The notes: generated by a model from the letters alone, not told the origin. DNA of 64,000 nt from Pseudorhodoferax sp. Leaf274 (GCF_001422445.1 NZ_LMNA01000008.1:1-64000), one strand, 5' to 3'. Positions 41,098 through 49,934 are shown, numbered from the stretch's first letter. Made by a program: numbers and translations.

Positions 41098-41949
41098 ATG
41101 GCAAACCGCGACCAACGCCACCGCCAGCAGGATGCGTGGCATGACGACAACCGCAGCGACAACCGCAGCCAGATGGGACAGTACGCCGACCCGCAGCGCC
41201 AGTTCGGCAGCGAGCGCGACCAGGACAGCCGGCACGATGCCCGCCACTGGGGCGCCCGCCATGAGGGGAGCGACCTGCACCGCCACGACCCGGCGCAGGC
41301 CAGCTACGGCCGGGCCGGCGCGCCCGATGTGCACGGCGGCCCGAGCGGCGGCTACCAGCGCGACTGGCGCGCCGACCCGGGCTACAACCAGCCCGGCTAC
41401 ATGCGCAACCCGAGCCACCAGGGCTATGGCAGCCGCGACGAACGCGGCGCCGGCGAATACGGCGGTTACCGGGGCGATGGCGGCTACGGCAGCCACGGCC
41501 AGCGCGACGACGGCTACCGCAACCAGAGCTACCGCGACGGGGGCTACGACCCGGGCCGCGATTGGAACCGCGGCTACCGCGGCGACGACGAGCGCCAGGG
41601 CCATGCGCCTTCGCACGAGCGTTTCCAGGGCGGCGCGGGCGGCTACCGCTCCAACACCGGGCCCTACGCGGGCAGCCAGACCTACGGCGGCTATGGCGAC
41701 CAGCTCGGCTACGGCTCCTACCAGGGCGGCCGCGAGCAGCACCACGACCCCGACTACCAACAGTGGCGCGAGCAGCAGCTGCGCAGCCTGGACGACGACT
41801 ACCACTCGTGGCGTGGCGAGCGCTACAAGAAGTTCTCCGAAGAGTTCGACAGCTGGCGCAAGAACCGCCAGGGCGCCGAGCAGAAGAACGACCTTCCTGG
41901 CAGCGCAGGCAACGCGGGCAACACCGGCAAGGCCAGCGGCACGAAGTGA
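41098..41949 (+). CDS. Gly/Tyr/Arg/Asp-rich hydrophilic protein, stress-type
   Basis: A 283-residue, very hydrophilic protein with no signal peptide. Residues 1 to about 220 are an Arg/Asp/Gly/Tyr-rich, apparently disordered region with repeated GGYRG, GYRNQ and GYGS-like units. The C-terminal part (about 215-265) is a conserved-looking helical module, DPDYQQWREQQLRSLDDDYHSW followed by RYKKFSEEFDSWRKNRQ, with regularly spaced Trp, Tyr and charged residues. It resembles uncharacterised stress-associated proteins of Burkholderiales. CAGGAG lies upstream of the ATG. Disordered Gly/Tyr/Arg composition suggests condensate or RNA/DNA interaction, which is speculation. Confidence 0.7.
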   Translation: MANRDQRHRQQDAWHDDNRSDNRSQMGQYADPQRQFGSERDQDSRHDARHWGARHEGSDLHRHDPAQASYGRAGAPDVHGGPSGGYQRDWRADPGYNQPGYMRNPSHQGYGSRDERGAGEYGGYRGDGGYGSHGQRDDGYRNQSYRDGGYDPGRDWNRGYRGDDERQGHAPSHERFQGGAGGYRSNTGPYAGSQTYGGYGDQLGYGSYQGGREQHHDPDYQQWREQQLRSLDDDYHSWRGERYKKFSEEFDSWRKNRQGAEQKNDLPGSAGNAGNTGKASGTK

Positions 41950-41963
41950 TGCCGCCGGATGGA

Positions 41964-41990
41964 ACAAGGGCGCCGCAAGGCGCCCTTTGT
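41964..41990. terminator. Bidirectional terminator between convergent genes
   Basis: A 9-bp stem (AAGGGCGCC at 41966-41974 and GGCGCCCTT at 41979-41987) with loop GCAA is flanked by A's on one side and T's on the other, in the 45-bp gap between the stop codons at 41949 and 41995. It can serve both strands. Confidence 0.75.
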
Positions 41991-41994
41991 CCGT

Positions 41995-44094
41995 CTACAG
42001 CGCCAGCGTGGCAGACAGGCCCACGAGCCAGTTGCGGCCCGGCGCAGGCTCGAAGAAACGGCTGTTGCCCTCGTTGACGATGACCGAGCCGGCGTAGCGC
42101 TTGTCCAGCAGGTTGTCGACACGCACGAAGCCTTCGAGCTGCCAGCCGCCCAGGCGCGCGGCGTAGCCCGTGTACAGCCCCAGCACACCGTAGCCCGCAG
42201 CGGCGTCGCTGTTGGCGTCGTTGACATACACGCGGCTCAGCACGCGCCAGTCGGCGCCCGCGCGCCAGCCCTGCGGCGGCACCCAGCCGGCGCTGGCATA
42301 GACACTGGTCTTCGCCAGGCCCGGCATGCGCGCCCCGGCGCTGGCGCCGTCGCGGTAGCGTGCGTCGAGCACGGTGGCCGCCACCTGCGTGCGCAGGTGC
42401 TGCAGGTGCCGCTGCTCCCAGGACAGTTCCAGGCCATTGCGGCGGGTGCGTCCGGCGTTGCTGGCGGTGGAGCGGCCGTTGATGGTGCTGGTGACGATCT
42501 CGTCCTCCGTGCCGGTGCGGAACACCGCAGCCGTCCATTCGCCCCAGCCCGCGCTGCGGTGCTTCAGGCCCGCCTCCACGCTCTTGCTGCGCGCGGGGTT
42601 GAGGCCGAAGTTCAGGCCCGGCAGCTGGTCCGGGCGGTACGACAGCTCGTTGAGCGTGGGCGTCTCGAAGCCCTTGCCCGCCGAGGCGTACACGCGCAGG
42701 CTCTCGGTGATGGCGAAGCTGGCGCCGACCACCGGCAAGGTGGCACCGTAGCGCGCCTGGCCGCTATCGTCTGGGTTCACGCCCACGATATAGCGGTCCT
42801 GCGAATCGAAGCGCACCTGGCTGTGGCGCAAGCCGGCGTTCAGCGTCCAGCGTTGGGTGACGCGCCAGTCGGCCTGCAGGTACTGGTCGAAGCTGTTCAC
42901 GCGGTTGCGCTCGTCGCGGCGCAGCGCGCCCTGCACGCCCAGCGTGCGGCTGGCGGCAGGCCCCACGAAGTTCTCGTAGCCGCGCCGGTCCTCGCGCAGG
43001 CCGTCGTAGGCCAAACCGGCGACCACGGTCAACGGGGCGCCGGCCAGCGCGGTGCGCCAGGTCCAGCGCAGGTCGGCGCCAGCGTAGTCGCGGTCCAGGT
43101 CGATCACGCCGCCGGGATGGCGCGGATTGTTTTGCACCGCGACCGGGATCGACTGGAACTGCGTGGTGCCGCGCTGGCCGCCGTACAGCGTGGCCTGCAG
43201 GGCATGGGCCTCGCTCAGGAAGTGCTCGTAGACCAGGCCCGCCTGGGTCTGGTCCATGTTCTTGCGCGTGTCGAAGCCCAAAGCGGCGGGGTCGACGCCG
43301 CGCGGGTTGGCCTGCCACTGCGCACGCGAGAGCCCCAGCGGATCGTCGGCCTTGGGCAGCACCACCCGGTTCGCCACCAGCGTGAGCTTGCCGTCCTCGT
43401 GCGGCCGCAGCGTGAGCTTGGCATTGGCCAGCGTGCGCCGCGCCGCGCTGTGCTCGCGGTAGCCGTCGGTGGCGAAGCGGCTGGCCGAGACCACGTAGCC
43501 CACGCCGCTGTCGTTGGCGCCCGTGTTGCCGCTGGCCTTGGCGCCGAAGCGCAGCAGGTCGTCGCTGCCGGCGGCCGTGTCCAGCCGCAGCTGCGGCGCG
43601 CCGCGCCCCTCCTCGGTGAACACCTGCAGCACGCCTCCGGAGGAGTTGCCGTACAGGGCGGAGAACGGGCCGCGCATCACCTCGATGCGTTCGGCCGAGG
43701 CCAAATCCACGTGCGACAGCTGGCCCTGGCCGTCGGGCTGCGTGGCGGGGATGCCGTCCACGTACAGGCGCAGGCCGCGGATGCCGAAGGTGGCGCGCGT
43801 GCCAAAGCCGCGCATGGAGATCTGCACGTCCTGCGCGTAGTTCTGGCGCTCGCGGGCCTGCAGGCCCGGGACGCTGCCCAGGGCCTCGGAGATGTTCACC
43901 TGGGCACGGCCCTGGCGCAGCTGGTCGCCGGCCACGCTGCTGATCGAAGCCGGCACGTCCTGCGGATCGGCCTCGGTGCGCGTGGCGGTGACCACCACGG
44001 CGCCCAGCGCTGCCGGTGCGGTGGTCTGGGCGATCGACGGCAGGCCACTGGCACACCAGGCCAGCAGGGGCAGCAAACGCAAGGAGGGATTCAT
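41995..44094 (-). CDS. TonB-dependent outer-membrane receptor
   Basis: A 699-residue receptor. A signal peptide covers about residues 1-22, followed by the plug domain: VVVTATRTEADPQDVPASI, the ALGSVPGLQARERQNYAQDVQISMRGFG stretch, RLYVDGIPATQPDGQGQ and VEVMRGPFSALYGNSSGGVLQVF. The remainder is a 22-strand barrel ending in a C-terminal aromatic/hydrophobic strand (LVGLSATLAL). Overall it is closest in pattern to BtuB/FepA/PfeA-type receptors. No Fur box or cobalamin riboswitch was seen upstream. A TCCTACA motif on this strand lies about 55 bp before the ATG. It is divergent from kaiC. Confidence 0.9.
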   Translation of the reverse strand: MNPSLRLLPLLAWCASGLPSIAQTTAPAALGAVVVTATRTEADPQDVPASISSVAGDQLRQGRAQVNISEALGSVPGLQARERQNYAQDVQISMRGFGTRATFGIRGLRLYVDGIPATQPDGQGQLSHVDLASAERIEVMRGPFSALYGNSSGGVLQVFTEEGRGAPQLRLDTAAGSDDLLRFGAKASGNTGANDSGVGYVVSASRFATDGYREHSAARRTLANAKLTLRPHEDGKLTLVANRVVLPKADDPLGLSRAQWQANPRGVDPAALGFDTRKNMDQTQAGLVYEHFLSEAHALQATLYGGQRGTTQFQSIPVAVQNNPRHPGGVIDLDRDYAGADLRWTWRTALAGAPLTVVAGLAYDGLREDRRGYENFVGPAASRTLGVQGALRRDERNRVNSFDQYLQADWRVTQRWTLNAGLRHSQVRFDSQDRYIVGVNPDDSGQARYGATLPVVGASFAITESLRVYASAGKGFETPTLNELSYRPDQLPGLNFGLNPARSKSVEAGLKHRSAGWGEWTAAVFRTGTEDEIVTSTINGRSTASNAGRTRRNGLELSWEQRHLQHLRTQVAATVLDARYRDGASAGARMPGLAKTSVYASAGWVPPQGWRAGADWRVLSRVYVNDANSDAAAGYGVLGLYTGYAARLGGWQLEGFVRVDNLLDKRYAGSVIVNEGNSRFFEPAPGRNWLVGLSATLAL

Positions 44095-44213
44095 GCAGCA
44101 CGCCTTGGGCAAAAAGAGCCGGCCATTGTCACCATTTGCAGTCTGCGCTGTAGGACGACTGCGCGAACGGTGTCGCGCCGCCGCGTCGCCCTGCCCGCCA
44201 CGCCGCCGGGCAC

Positions 44214-44244
44214 GGCGATGGCGGGTATAACCCCCGCCATCGCC
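44214..44244 (+). promoter_or_regulatory. 12-bp inverted repeat with central TATAAC upstream of kaiC-like gene
   Basis: Perfect 12-bp arms GGCGATGGCGGG (44214-44225) and CCCGCCATCGCC (44233-44244) enclose TATAACC. TATAAC is -10-like, although no good -35 is seen at 17 bp. The element ends 26 bp before the GTG start at 44271. As DNA it looks like a symmetric operator over a promoter; as RNA it would form a stable hairpin just before the ribosome site. Confidence 0.5.
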
Positions 44245-44270
44245 CCGACCACGCAACGCCGGAGAAAACC

Positions 44271-45770
44271 GTGCCAGATCTGTCCCCGCCCGCCCCCGAC
44301 GCGACCGACCCCGTACTGCAGATCGGCGTGCCCGGCCTGGACGACGTTCTGGGCGGCGGCCTCACCGCCAACCGGCTGTACCTGCTCGAAGGCACGCCCG
44401 GCGCGGGCAAGACCACGATTGCGATGCAGTTCCTGACCGAGGGCGCGCGGCGCGGCGAATCGGTGATGTACGTGACGCTGTCGGAAACCGCGAACGAACT
44501 GGCCGGCGTGGCGCGCTCGCATGGTTGGGACCTGAGCGGCGTGCACGTGCGCGAGATGCTGCCCAACAACGATGCGCTCGAGCCCGAGGAGCAATACACC
44601 ATGTTCCACCCCTCCGAGGTGGAACTCAGCGAGACCACGCTGAAGATCCTGGCCGACGTGGAGCAGCTGCGCCCGAACCGCGTGGTGTTCGACTCGCTGT
44701 CGGAGCTACGGCTGCTGGCCGGCAACTCGCTGCGCTACCGGCGCCAGATCCTCGCGCTCAAGCAGTTCTTCGCGGGGCGCAACTGCACCGTGCTGCTGCT
44801 GGACGACATGACGGCCATGGAACACGACCTGCAGGTGCAGAGCATCTCGCACGCGGTGATCCGGCTCGACCAGCTCAACTCCGATTTCGGCTCCACGCGC
44901 CGGCGCCTGATCGTCACCAAGTACCGCGGCAAGCACTTCCGCACCGGCTACCACGACTACACGATCGCCCACGGCGGCCTGCAGGTGTTCCCGCGCCTGG
45001 TGGCGTCGGAGCATGTCATGCCGCTGGAGCAGGTGCGCATGCCCAGCGGCCTGCCGGCACTGGACGCGCTGCTGGGCGGCGGCATCGAGCGCGGCACCAG
45101 CACCCTGTTCGTGGGCGCGCCCGGCACCGGCAAGTCCACGCTGGGCGTGCAGTTCGCGCTGGCGGCGGCGCAGCGCGGCGAGCGGTCGGCGCTGTTCGTG
45201 TTCGACGAGAGCATCAACACGCTGCGCACGCGCTGCGCCGGCATGGGCATGGAGCTGGGGCCCTTCATCGACCAGGGGCTGATCCGCCTGCGCCAGGTCG
45301 ACCCGGCCGAACTCTCGCCGGGCGAGTTCGTGCACCTGGTGCGCGAGGCGGTCACCGTGCACGAGGCCAAGGTGCTGCTCATCGACAGCCTGAACGGCTA
45401 CCTGAACGCCATGCCGGACGAGCGCTTCCTGATCGTGCAGCTGCACGAGCTGCTGACCTACCTGGGCCAGCACGGCGTGGCCACGCTGATGGTGGGCGCG
45501 CACCATGGCCTGATCGGCGGCAACATGACCTCGGCCGTGGACGCCAGCTACCTGGCCGATGCGGTGGTGCTGCTGCGCTACTTCGAGCTGGCCGGCGAGG
45601 TGCGCCAGGCCATCTCGGTCGTCAAGAAGCGCGGCGGCCAGCACGAGCGCACCATCCGCGACTTCTCGCTGACCGAGGACGGCATCCAGATCGGCGAGCC
45701 GCTGCGCCACTTCCGCGGCATCCTCACCGGCGTGCCGGTGCCCATCGAAGTCGGACAAGGCACGGCGTGA
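44271..45770 (+). CDS. Two-domain KaiC-like RecA-superfamily ATPase
   Basis: A 499-residue protein with two tandem KaiC/RecA domains. CI Walker A is GTPGAGKTT (residues 41-49) and CII Walker A is GAPGTGKST (about 282-290). KaiC-type C-terminal motifs are present: VVLLRYFELAGEVRQAISVVKKRGG and the final IGEPLRHFRGILTG. By alignment with the cyanobacterial protein, the catalytic Glu pair appears as Ser-Glu in CI (TLSE) and Asp-Glu in CII (VFDES), and the phospho-Ser/Thr pair as Ser-Tyr (DASYLADAV). GGAG precedes the GTG start. No kaiA or kaiB is nearby; the stop overlaps the start of a histidine kinase gene (GTGA). Confidence 0.92.
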   Translation: MPDLSPPAPDATDPVLQIGVPGLDDVLGGGLTANRLYLLEGTPGAGKTTIAMQFLTEGARRGESVMYVTLSETANELAGVARSHGWDLSGVHVREMLPNNDALEPEEQYTMFHPSEVELSETTLKILADVEQLRPNRVVFDSLSELRLLAGNSLRYRRQILALKQFFAGRNCTVLLLDDMTAMEHDLQVQSISHAVIRLDQLNSDFGSTRRRLIVTKYRGKHFRTGYHDYTIAHGGLQVFPRLVASEHVMPLEQVRMPSGLPALDALLGGGIERGTSTLFVGAPGTGKSTLGVQFALAAAQRGERSALFVFDESINTLRTRCAGMGMELGPFIDQGLIRLRQVDPAELSPGEFVHLVREAVTVHEAKVLLIDSLNGYLNAMPDERFLIVQLHELLTYLGQHGVATLMVGAHHGLIGGNMTSAVDASYLADAVVLLRYFELAGEVRQAISVVKKRGGQHERTIRDFSLTEDGIQIGEPLRHFRGILTGVPVPIEVGQGTA

Positions 45771-47305
45771 GCGACAGCACCGCCGCCCTGCAGCGGCGCA
45801 TCCTCCTGCGCGCCGCCACGGCGAAGGACGCGCTGATGGCCAGCGCCGTGCTCGACCGCGCCGGCGTGCCGGTGCACACCTGCACGACGCTGGACGCGCT
45901 GGTGCAGGAGATGGCCCGGGGCGCCGGCGCCATCGTGCTGGCCGAGGAGGCGCTCGTCGGTCCGGCCGCCTCGCTGCTGACGCAGGCGCTGCAGGCGCAG
46001 CCGAGCTGGTCCGATCTGCCGGTGCTGGTGCTGGCGCGCCAGGGCGCCGATTCGCGCACCGTGGGCGAGGCCGTGGACAGCGTGGCCAACATGACCGTGA
46101 TCGAGCGGCCCGTGCGCGTGGCCGCCTTCGTGAGTTCCGTGCGTTCGGCGCTGCGTGCGCGCGCACGCCAGTACGACCTGCGGGCCACGCTCGAGGGCCT
46201 GCGCCTGGCCGACCAGCGCAAGACCGAGTTCCTGGCCACGCTGGCGCACGAGCTGCGCAACCCGCTGGCGCCGCTGCAGACCGCGCTGACGCTGCTCAAG
46301 CGCAAGCGCCCGGGCCCCGACGAGGCCGCGCGCCACTACGACATGATGCGGCGCCAGATCGACCACATGGTGCGCCTGGTGAACGACCTCATGGAGATCT
46401 CGCGCATCACGCGCGGCAAGATCGAGCTGAACACCGCCGCCATCGACCTGCAGCAGGTGCTGCGCGATGCGCTGGAACTCAGCCGCCCGCTCGTCGACGC
46501 CTCCGAGCACCGGCTCGAGCTGCAGCTGCCCGAAGGCCCGCTGCCGGTGCAGGGCGACAGCGTGCGGCTGGCACAGGTGTTTTCCAACCTGCTGAACAAC
46601 GCCGCCAAGTACACGCCGGGGCCGGGGCACATCGTGCTGTCCGCGCAGGTCGCCGGCGGCGATGTGGTGGTGACGGTGCGCGACAACGGCATCGGCATCG
46701 CGCCGGAGATGCTGGACACGGTGTTCGACATGTTCGTGCAGGCCAGCGGCGCGTCCAAGGCCGCGCAGGGCGGGCTGGGCATCGGTCTCACGCTGGCGCG
46801 CACCCTGGTCGAGCTGCAGGGCGGCAGCATCGCGGCGCACAGCGCGGGGCTGGGCCAGGGCAGCACCTTCACCGTCCGGCTGCCGTTGCAGGCACCGGCC
46901 GCCCCTGCGGCCCACAGCGACGTGCAGCTGCCCGAGGCCAGCGCGCTGAAGGCCCTGGTGGTGGACGACAACCGCGACGCCGCCGACAGCCTGGCCGAGT
47001 TCCTGCAGGAGCTGGGCATGGCCACGGGCGTGGCCTACAGCGGCGCGCAGGCGCTGGCGCTGCTGCCCACGCTCCAGCCCGACCTGGCGGTGCTGGACAT
47101 CGGCATGCCGGGCATGGACGGCTACGAGCTCGCGCGCCGCCTGCGCGCGCACCCGGTGGCGCGCAACACCCTGCTGGTGGCGCTGACCGGCTGGGGCCAG
47201 CAGCGCGACCGCGAGGCCACGGCGGCGGCCGGCTTCGACCACCACCTCGTCAAGCCGCTGGACCCGGACCAGCTCATCGCCATCCTCGACGGCCTCAATC
47301 GCTGA
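45767..47305 (+). CDS. Histidine kinase with degenerate N-terminal receiver and C-terminal receiver
   Basis: A 512-residue soluble hybrid kinase. Residues about 10-125 have the size and strand pattern of a receiver, but the acidic pair is gone (ILLRAATAKDA) and the phosphoacceptor strand reads AIVLAEEAL with no Asp, so it is a pseudo-receiver. HisKA follows with His161 in LAHELRNPLA, then HATPase_c (NLLNNAAKYT, RDNGIGIA, GLGIGLTLA) and an intact receiver from about 387 (VVDDNRDAAD, AVLDIGMPGMDG, Lys in LVKPLDP). The GTG overlaps the kaiC-like stop (GTGA), so the two are coupled. Its 3' end overlaps the AI-2E permease gene by 11 bp. Confidence 0.93.
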   Translation: MSDSTAALQRRILLRAATAKDALMASAVLDRAGVPVHTCTTLDALVQEMARGAGAIVLAEEALVGPAASLLTQALQAQPSWSDLPVLVLARQGADSRTVGEAVDSVANMTVIERPVRVAAFVSSVRSALRARARQYDLRATLEGLRLADQRKTEFLATLAHELRNPLAPLQTALTLLKRKRPGPDEAARHYDMMRRQIDHMVRLVNDLMEISRITRGKIELNTAAIDLQQVLRDALELSRPLVDASEHRLELQLPEGPLPVQGDSVRLAQVFSNLLNNAAKYTPGPGHIVLSAQVAGGDVVVTVRDNGIGIAPEMLDTVFDMFVQASGASKAAQGGLGIGLTLARTLVELQGGSIAAHSAGLGQGSTFTVRLPLQAPAAPAAHSDVQLPEASALKALVVDDNRDAADSLAEFLQELGMATGVAYSGAQALALLPTLQPDLAVLDIGMPGMDGYELARRLRAHPVARNTLLVALTGWGQQRDREATAAAGFDHHLVKPLDPDQLIAILDGLNR

Positions 47306-48464
47306 GCAGTTCGCCGACGGGCTGCAGGTCTTCCACGTGGTCGCAGATGGCCTTGATGACCATCATGATCGGGATGCCCAGCAGCAGGCCGGGCACGCCC
47401 CACAGCCAGCCCCAGAAGATCACGCCCACGAACACGGCCACCGGGTTCATGCGGCTGGTGCGGCTGGTGAGCCAGGGCACCAGCAGCTGGCCCACCAGGG
47501 TATGGATGGCGAGCGAGCTGCCGGCGATCAGCAGGGCCATCTCGTAGCTGTCGAACTGCAGCAGCGCCAGCAGGCCGGCGCCCACCATCACCAGCAGCGA
47601 GCCGATGTAGGGGATCAGATTGGTGACGCCGGCCACGATGCCCCAGACCGCCGCGTTCTCCAGCCCGAAGGCCCAGAACGCCAGGCCCGTGGCCACGCCG
47701 ACGACGACGCTGGTGAGGATCTGCACCAGCAGGTAGCGCTCGACATGGCCGACGATGTCGTCCAGCACCTGCACGGTGATCTTCTTCCTGCTGAACTTGG
47801 CGCCGCTGATGCGCACCAGCTTGCGCCGAAACATGGTGCCCGAGGCCAGCGCGAAGTAGGCCAGGAAGGTCACGAGCGTGAGCTGCAGCGCCATGCTGAC
47901 CAGGCCCATGGTGCCGCTCCAGAGGTAGTCGCGCACGTTGAAGCGCGGCCGCTCGATGGTCACGCGCGTCACGCCGCGGCGCGGCGGCTCGGCCTCGCCC
48001 TCGGCCACCTGCTCCAGGTGCGCCGCCGCCTTCTGCACGGTGGTCAGCGCGCTCACGTCGCCGGCCCGGCGGCTGGCCTGCATGTGCAGCCGCAGTTTCT
48101 GCGCCGCCACCGGCAGCGCGTCGAGCAGCGCGCCGGCGTTGCCGGCCAGCCGGTAGCCCGTGAAGCCGATCGCGCCCAGCAGCGCCAGCAGCACGAGCGC
48201 CGCGCCGATCCAGCGCGACACGTGCCAGCGCGCCAGCCGCTCCACAGCCGGCGACAGCGCGTAGGTGAGCAGCAGGCTCATCATGAGCGGGATGAACACC
48301 GGTGCGGCCCAGCGCAGCGCGAACACGCTTGCCAGCACGGCGATGACGCCCAGCGCAGCGCTGCGCATGTCCACCGCACCGTCGGGCAGCGCATGGCCGC
48401 CCTCTGGCGCCGGTGCGGCGACAGCCGTGGCCGTGCTCCCCTCGGCCTCCTCGTGTGCATCCAT
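47295..48464 (-). CDS. AI-2E family transporter (YdiK/TqsA/PerM-like)
   Basis: A 389-residue membrane protein with about eight transmembrane helices in the AI-2E transporter pattern: an N-terminal pair of helices with APVFIPLMMSLLLTYALSPAVERLAR, a long soluble loop (about residues 130-210), and the C-terminal cluster with NLIPYIGSLLVMVGAGLLAL and PVAVFVGVIFWGWLWGVPGLLLGIPI. Family members include exporters and sodium-proton antiporters; the AI-2 role is not general. The ATG at 48464 has AAAAGGAC upstream. Its end overlaps the histidine kinase by 11 bp and it is divergent from the rsbR operon. Confidence 0.9.
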   Translation of the reverse strand: MDAHEEAEGSTATAVAAPAPEGGHALPDGAVDMRSAALGVIAVLASVFALRWAAPVFIPLMMSLLLTYALSPAVERLARWHVSRWIGAALVLLALLGAIGFTGYRLAGNAGALLDALPVAAQKLRLHMQASRRAGDVSALTTVQKAAAHLEQVAEGEAEPPRRGVTRVTIERPRFNVRDYLWSGTMGLVSMALQLTLVTFLAYFALASGTMFRRKLVRISGAKFSRKKITVQVLDDIVGHVERYLLVQILTSVVVGVATGLAFWAFGLENAAVWGIVAGVTNLIPYIGSLLVMVGAGLLALLQFDSYEMALLIAGSSLAIHTLVGQLLVPWLTSRTSRMNPVAVFVGVIFWGWLWGVPGLLLGIPIMMVIKAICDHVEDLQPVGELLSD

Positions 48465-48711
48465 GGACGCGTCCTTTTCTTGGTCTGTTCTCGGTCGGGG
48501 CCGCGCGGCTGGCCGCCTCGCGGGCGGACCGATGCTCCGGGCGAAGCGCAGCCGCGCCAGAAAGGCGGCGCGCCCCATCGGTGCAGGACAACGCCGCGTC
48601 TTGGGGTGCCCCCGCCGTATGCCCCTACGCCACCCCTAGAATTTGTGTGTCAACATCACTGGCGAGCCCCCCAGTGCGCCGCCGGCACTACAACAACTAC
48701 CGAGGACCTCC

Positions 48712-49548
48712 ATGGCTTCCCATGCCCAGACACTGCTTGCCCTGTTGCAGGACGAGCGCACCGCCCTGCTCAAGGCCTGGACGGCCGCCACCCACGGCGG
48801 GCGCGCCAGCACCGCCACGCGGCAGGAGGCCGAGGAACTGTTCGACGCGCTGCAGGAAGCCCTGCAGAGCGGCACGCCCGACGACATGCAGGCCGATGGC
48901 TGGGCCGGCGCGCGCCAGCTGCTCGAGGCGCTGTCGGCCTCGCGCGCCGCGCAGGGCCAGTCCGCCGGCGACACCAGCGCCTTCGTGCTGGCGCTCAAGC
49001 TGCCGATCTTCACCGCGCTGCAGCAGCGCCTGGGCAAGGACACCCAGACGCTGCTGGAAGCGGTGCTGAGCGTGACCACCAAGCTCGACACCATGGCGCA
49101 GTGGACGGCCACGGCCTTCCAGCGCACGCGCGAGGAGCTGATCAACCGCCAGCAGGAGGAGCTGCTGGAGCTGTCCACGCCGGTCATCAAGCTGTGGGAA
49201 GGCGTGCTGGCCGTGCCGATGATCGGCACGCTGGACTCCAGCCGCACGCAGATGGTGATGGAAGCGCTGCTGCAAAAGATCGTCGACACCGAATCGGAGC
49301 TGGCCATCATCGACATCACCGGCGTGCCGACCGTGGACACGCTGGTTGCGCAGCACCTGCTCAAGACCGTGACGGCAATCCGCCTGATGGGCGCGGACTG
49401 CATCATCAGCGGCGTGCGCCCGCAGATCGCGCAGACCATCGTGCACCTGGGCGTAGACCTGCAGGGCGTGACCACCAAGTCCAGCCTCGCGGCGGCGCTG
49501 GCGCTGGCGCTCAAGCGCGGCGGCTGGAACGTGGCGCGCACCGCCTAG
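48712..49548 (+). CDS. rsbR: RsbR-like stressosome scaffold with C-terminal STAS domain
   Basis: A 278-residue protein with a variable helical N-terminal sensor half (about residues 1-155) and a C-terminal STAS domain (about 165-275): ELSTPVIKLWEGVLAVPMIGTLDSSR, then LAIIDITGVPTVDTLVAQHLLKTV and IISGVRPQIAQTIVHLG. Candidate phosphoacceptor threonines by alignment with the family are Thr210 (VDT) and Thr242 (AQT). In Gram-positive bacteria RsbR assembles with RsbS into the stressosome. CGAGGA precedes the ATG at 48712; an in-frame ATG at 48643 was rejected because it gives a non-homologous leader. It is the first gene of the rsbR-rsbS-rsbT operon. Confidence 0.92.
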   Translation: MASHAQTLLALLQDERTALLKAWTAATHGGRASTATRQEAEELFDALQEALQSGTPDDMQADGWAGARQLLEALSASRAAQGQSAGDTSAFVLALKLPIFTALQQRLGKDTQTLLEAVLSVTTKLDTMAQWTATAFQRTREELINRQQEELLELSTPVIKLWEGVLAVPMIGTLDSSRTQMVMEALLQKIVDTESELAIIDITGVPTVDTLVAQHLLKTVTAIRLMGADCIISGVRPQIAQTIVHLGVDLQGVTTKSSLAAALALALKRGGWNVARTA

Positions 49549-49556
49549 GCCGCGCC

Positions 49557-49934
49557 ATGTACCGCATCCCGATCCTGCAGATGGGCAGCGCGCTGCTGGT
49601 CACCATCCAGGTCGACCTGGAGGACCAGACCGCGCTGCAGCTGCAGGATGACCTGGCGTCCCGGATCGAGACGACCGGCGCCGACGGCGTGCTGATCGAC
49701 ATCTCGGCGCTGGAGATCGTCGACTCCTTCGTCGGCCGCATGCTGGCCTCGATCTCGGGCATCGCGCGCGTGCTCGACGCCAACACCGTCGTGGTGGGCA
49801 TGCAGCCGGCCGTGGCCATCACGCTGGTGGAGCTGGGCCTGTCCCTGGACGGCGTGAAGACGGCGCTGAACGTGCGGCGCGGCATGCAGCTGCTGGCGCA
49901 CGCCGTCGACGGAGACCAGCGTGACCCCGGTTGA
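49557..49934 (+). CDS. rsbS: RsbS-like STAS-domain protein
   Basis: A 125-residue single STAS domain matching RsbS over its length, from RIPILQMGSALLVTIQVDLEDQTALQLQDDL to QPAVAITLVELGLSLDGVKTALNV. The phosphoacceptor Ser, as in the IDSF motif of RsbS, is Ser57 in IVDSFVG. RsbS is the core subunit of the stressosome and the substrate of the RsbT kinase. It starts 8 bp after the rsbR stop, and its last 14 bp overlap the GTG start of rsbT. Confidence 0.94.
   Translation: MYRIPILQMGSALLVTIQVDLEDQTALQLQDDLASRIETTGADGVLIDISALEIVDSFVGRMLASISGIARVLDANTVVVGMQPAVAITLVELGLSLDGVKTALNVRRGMQLLAHAVDGDQRDPG

Noticed and set aside
44095-44270. Cobalamin riboswitch before the TonB receptor
   Set aside because: The 175-bp region is too short once the kaiC control elements are allowed for, and no B12-box-like sequence was recognised.
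44271-47305. A circadian clock operon
   Set aside because: KaiA and KaiB are absent, and the phosphorylation-site residues are altered; KaiC-like ATPases are widespread in non-cyanobacteria without a clock.
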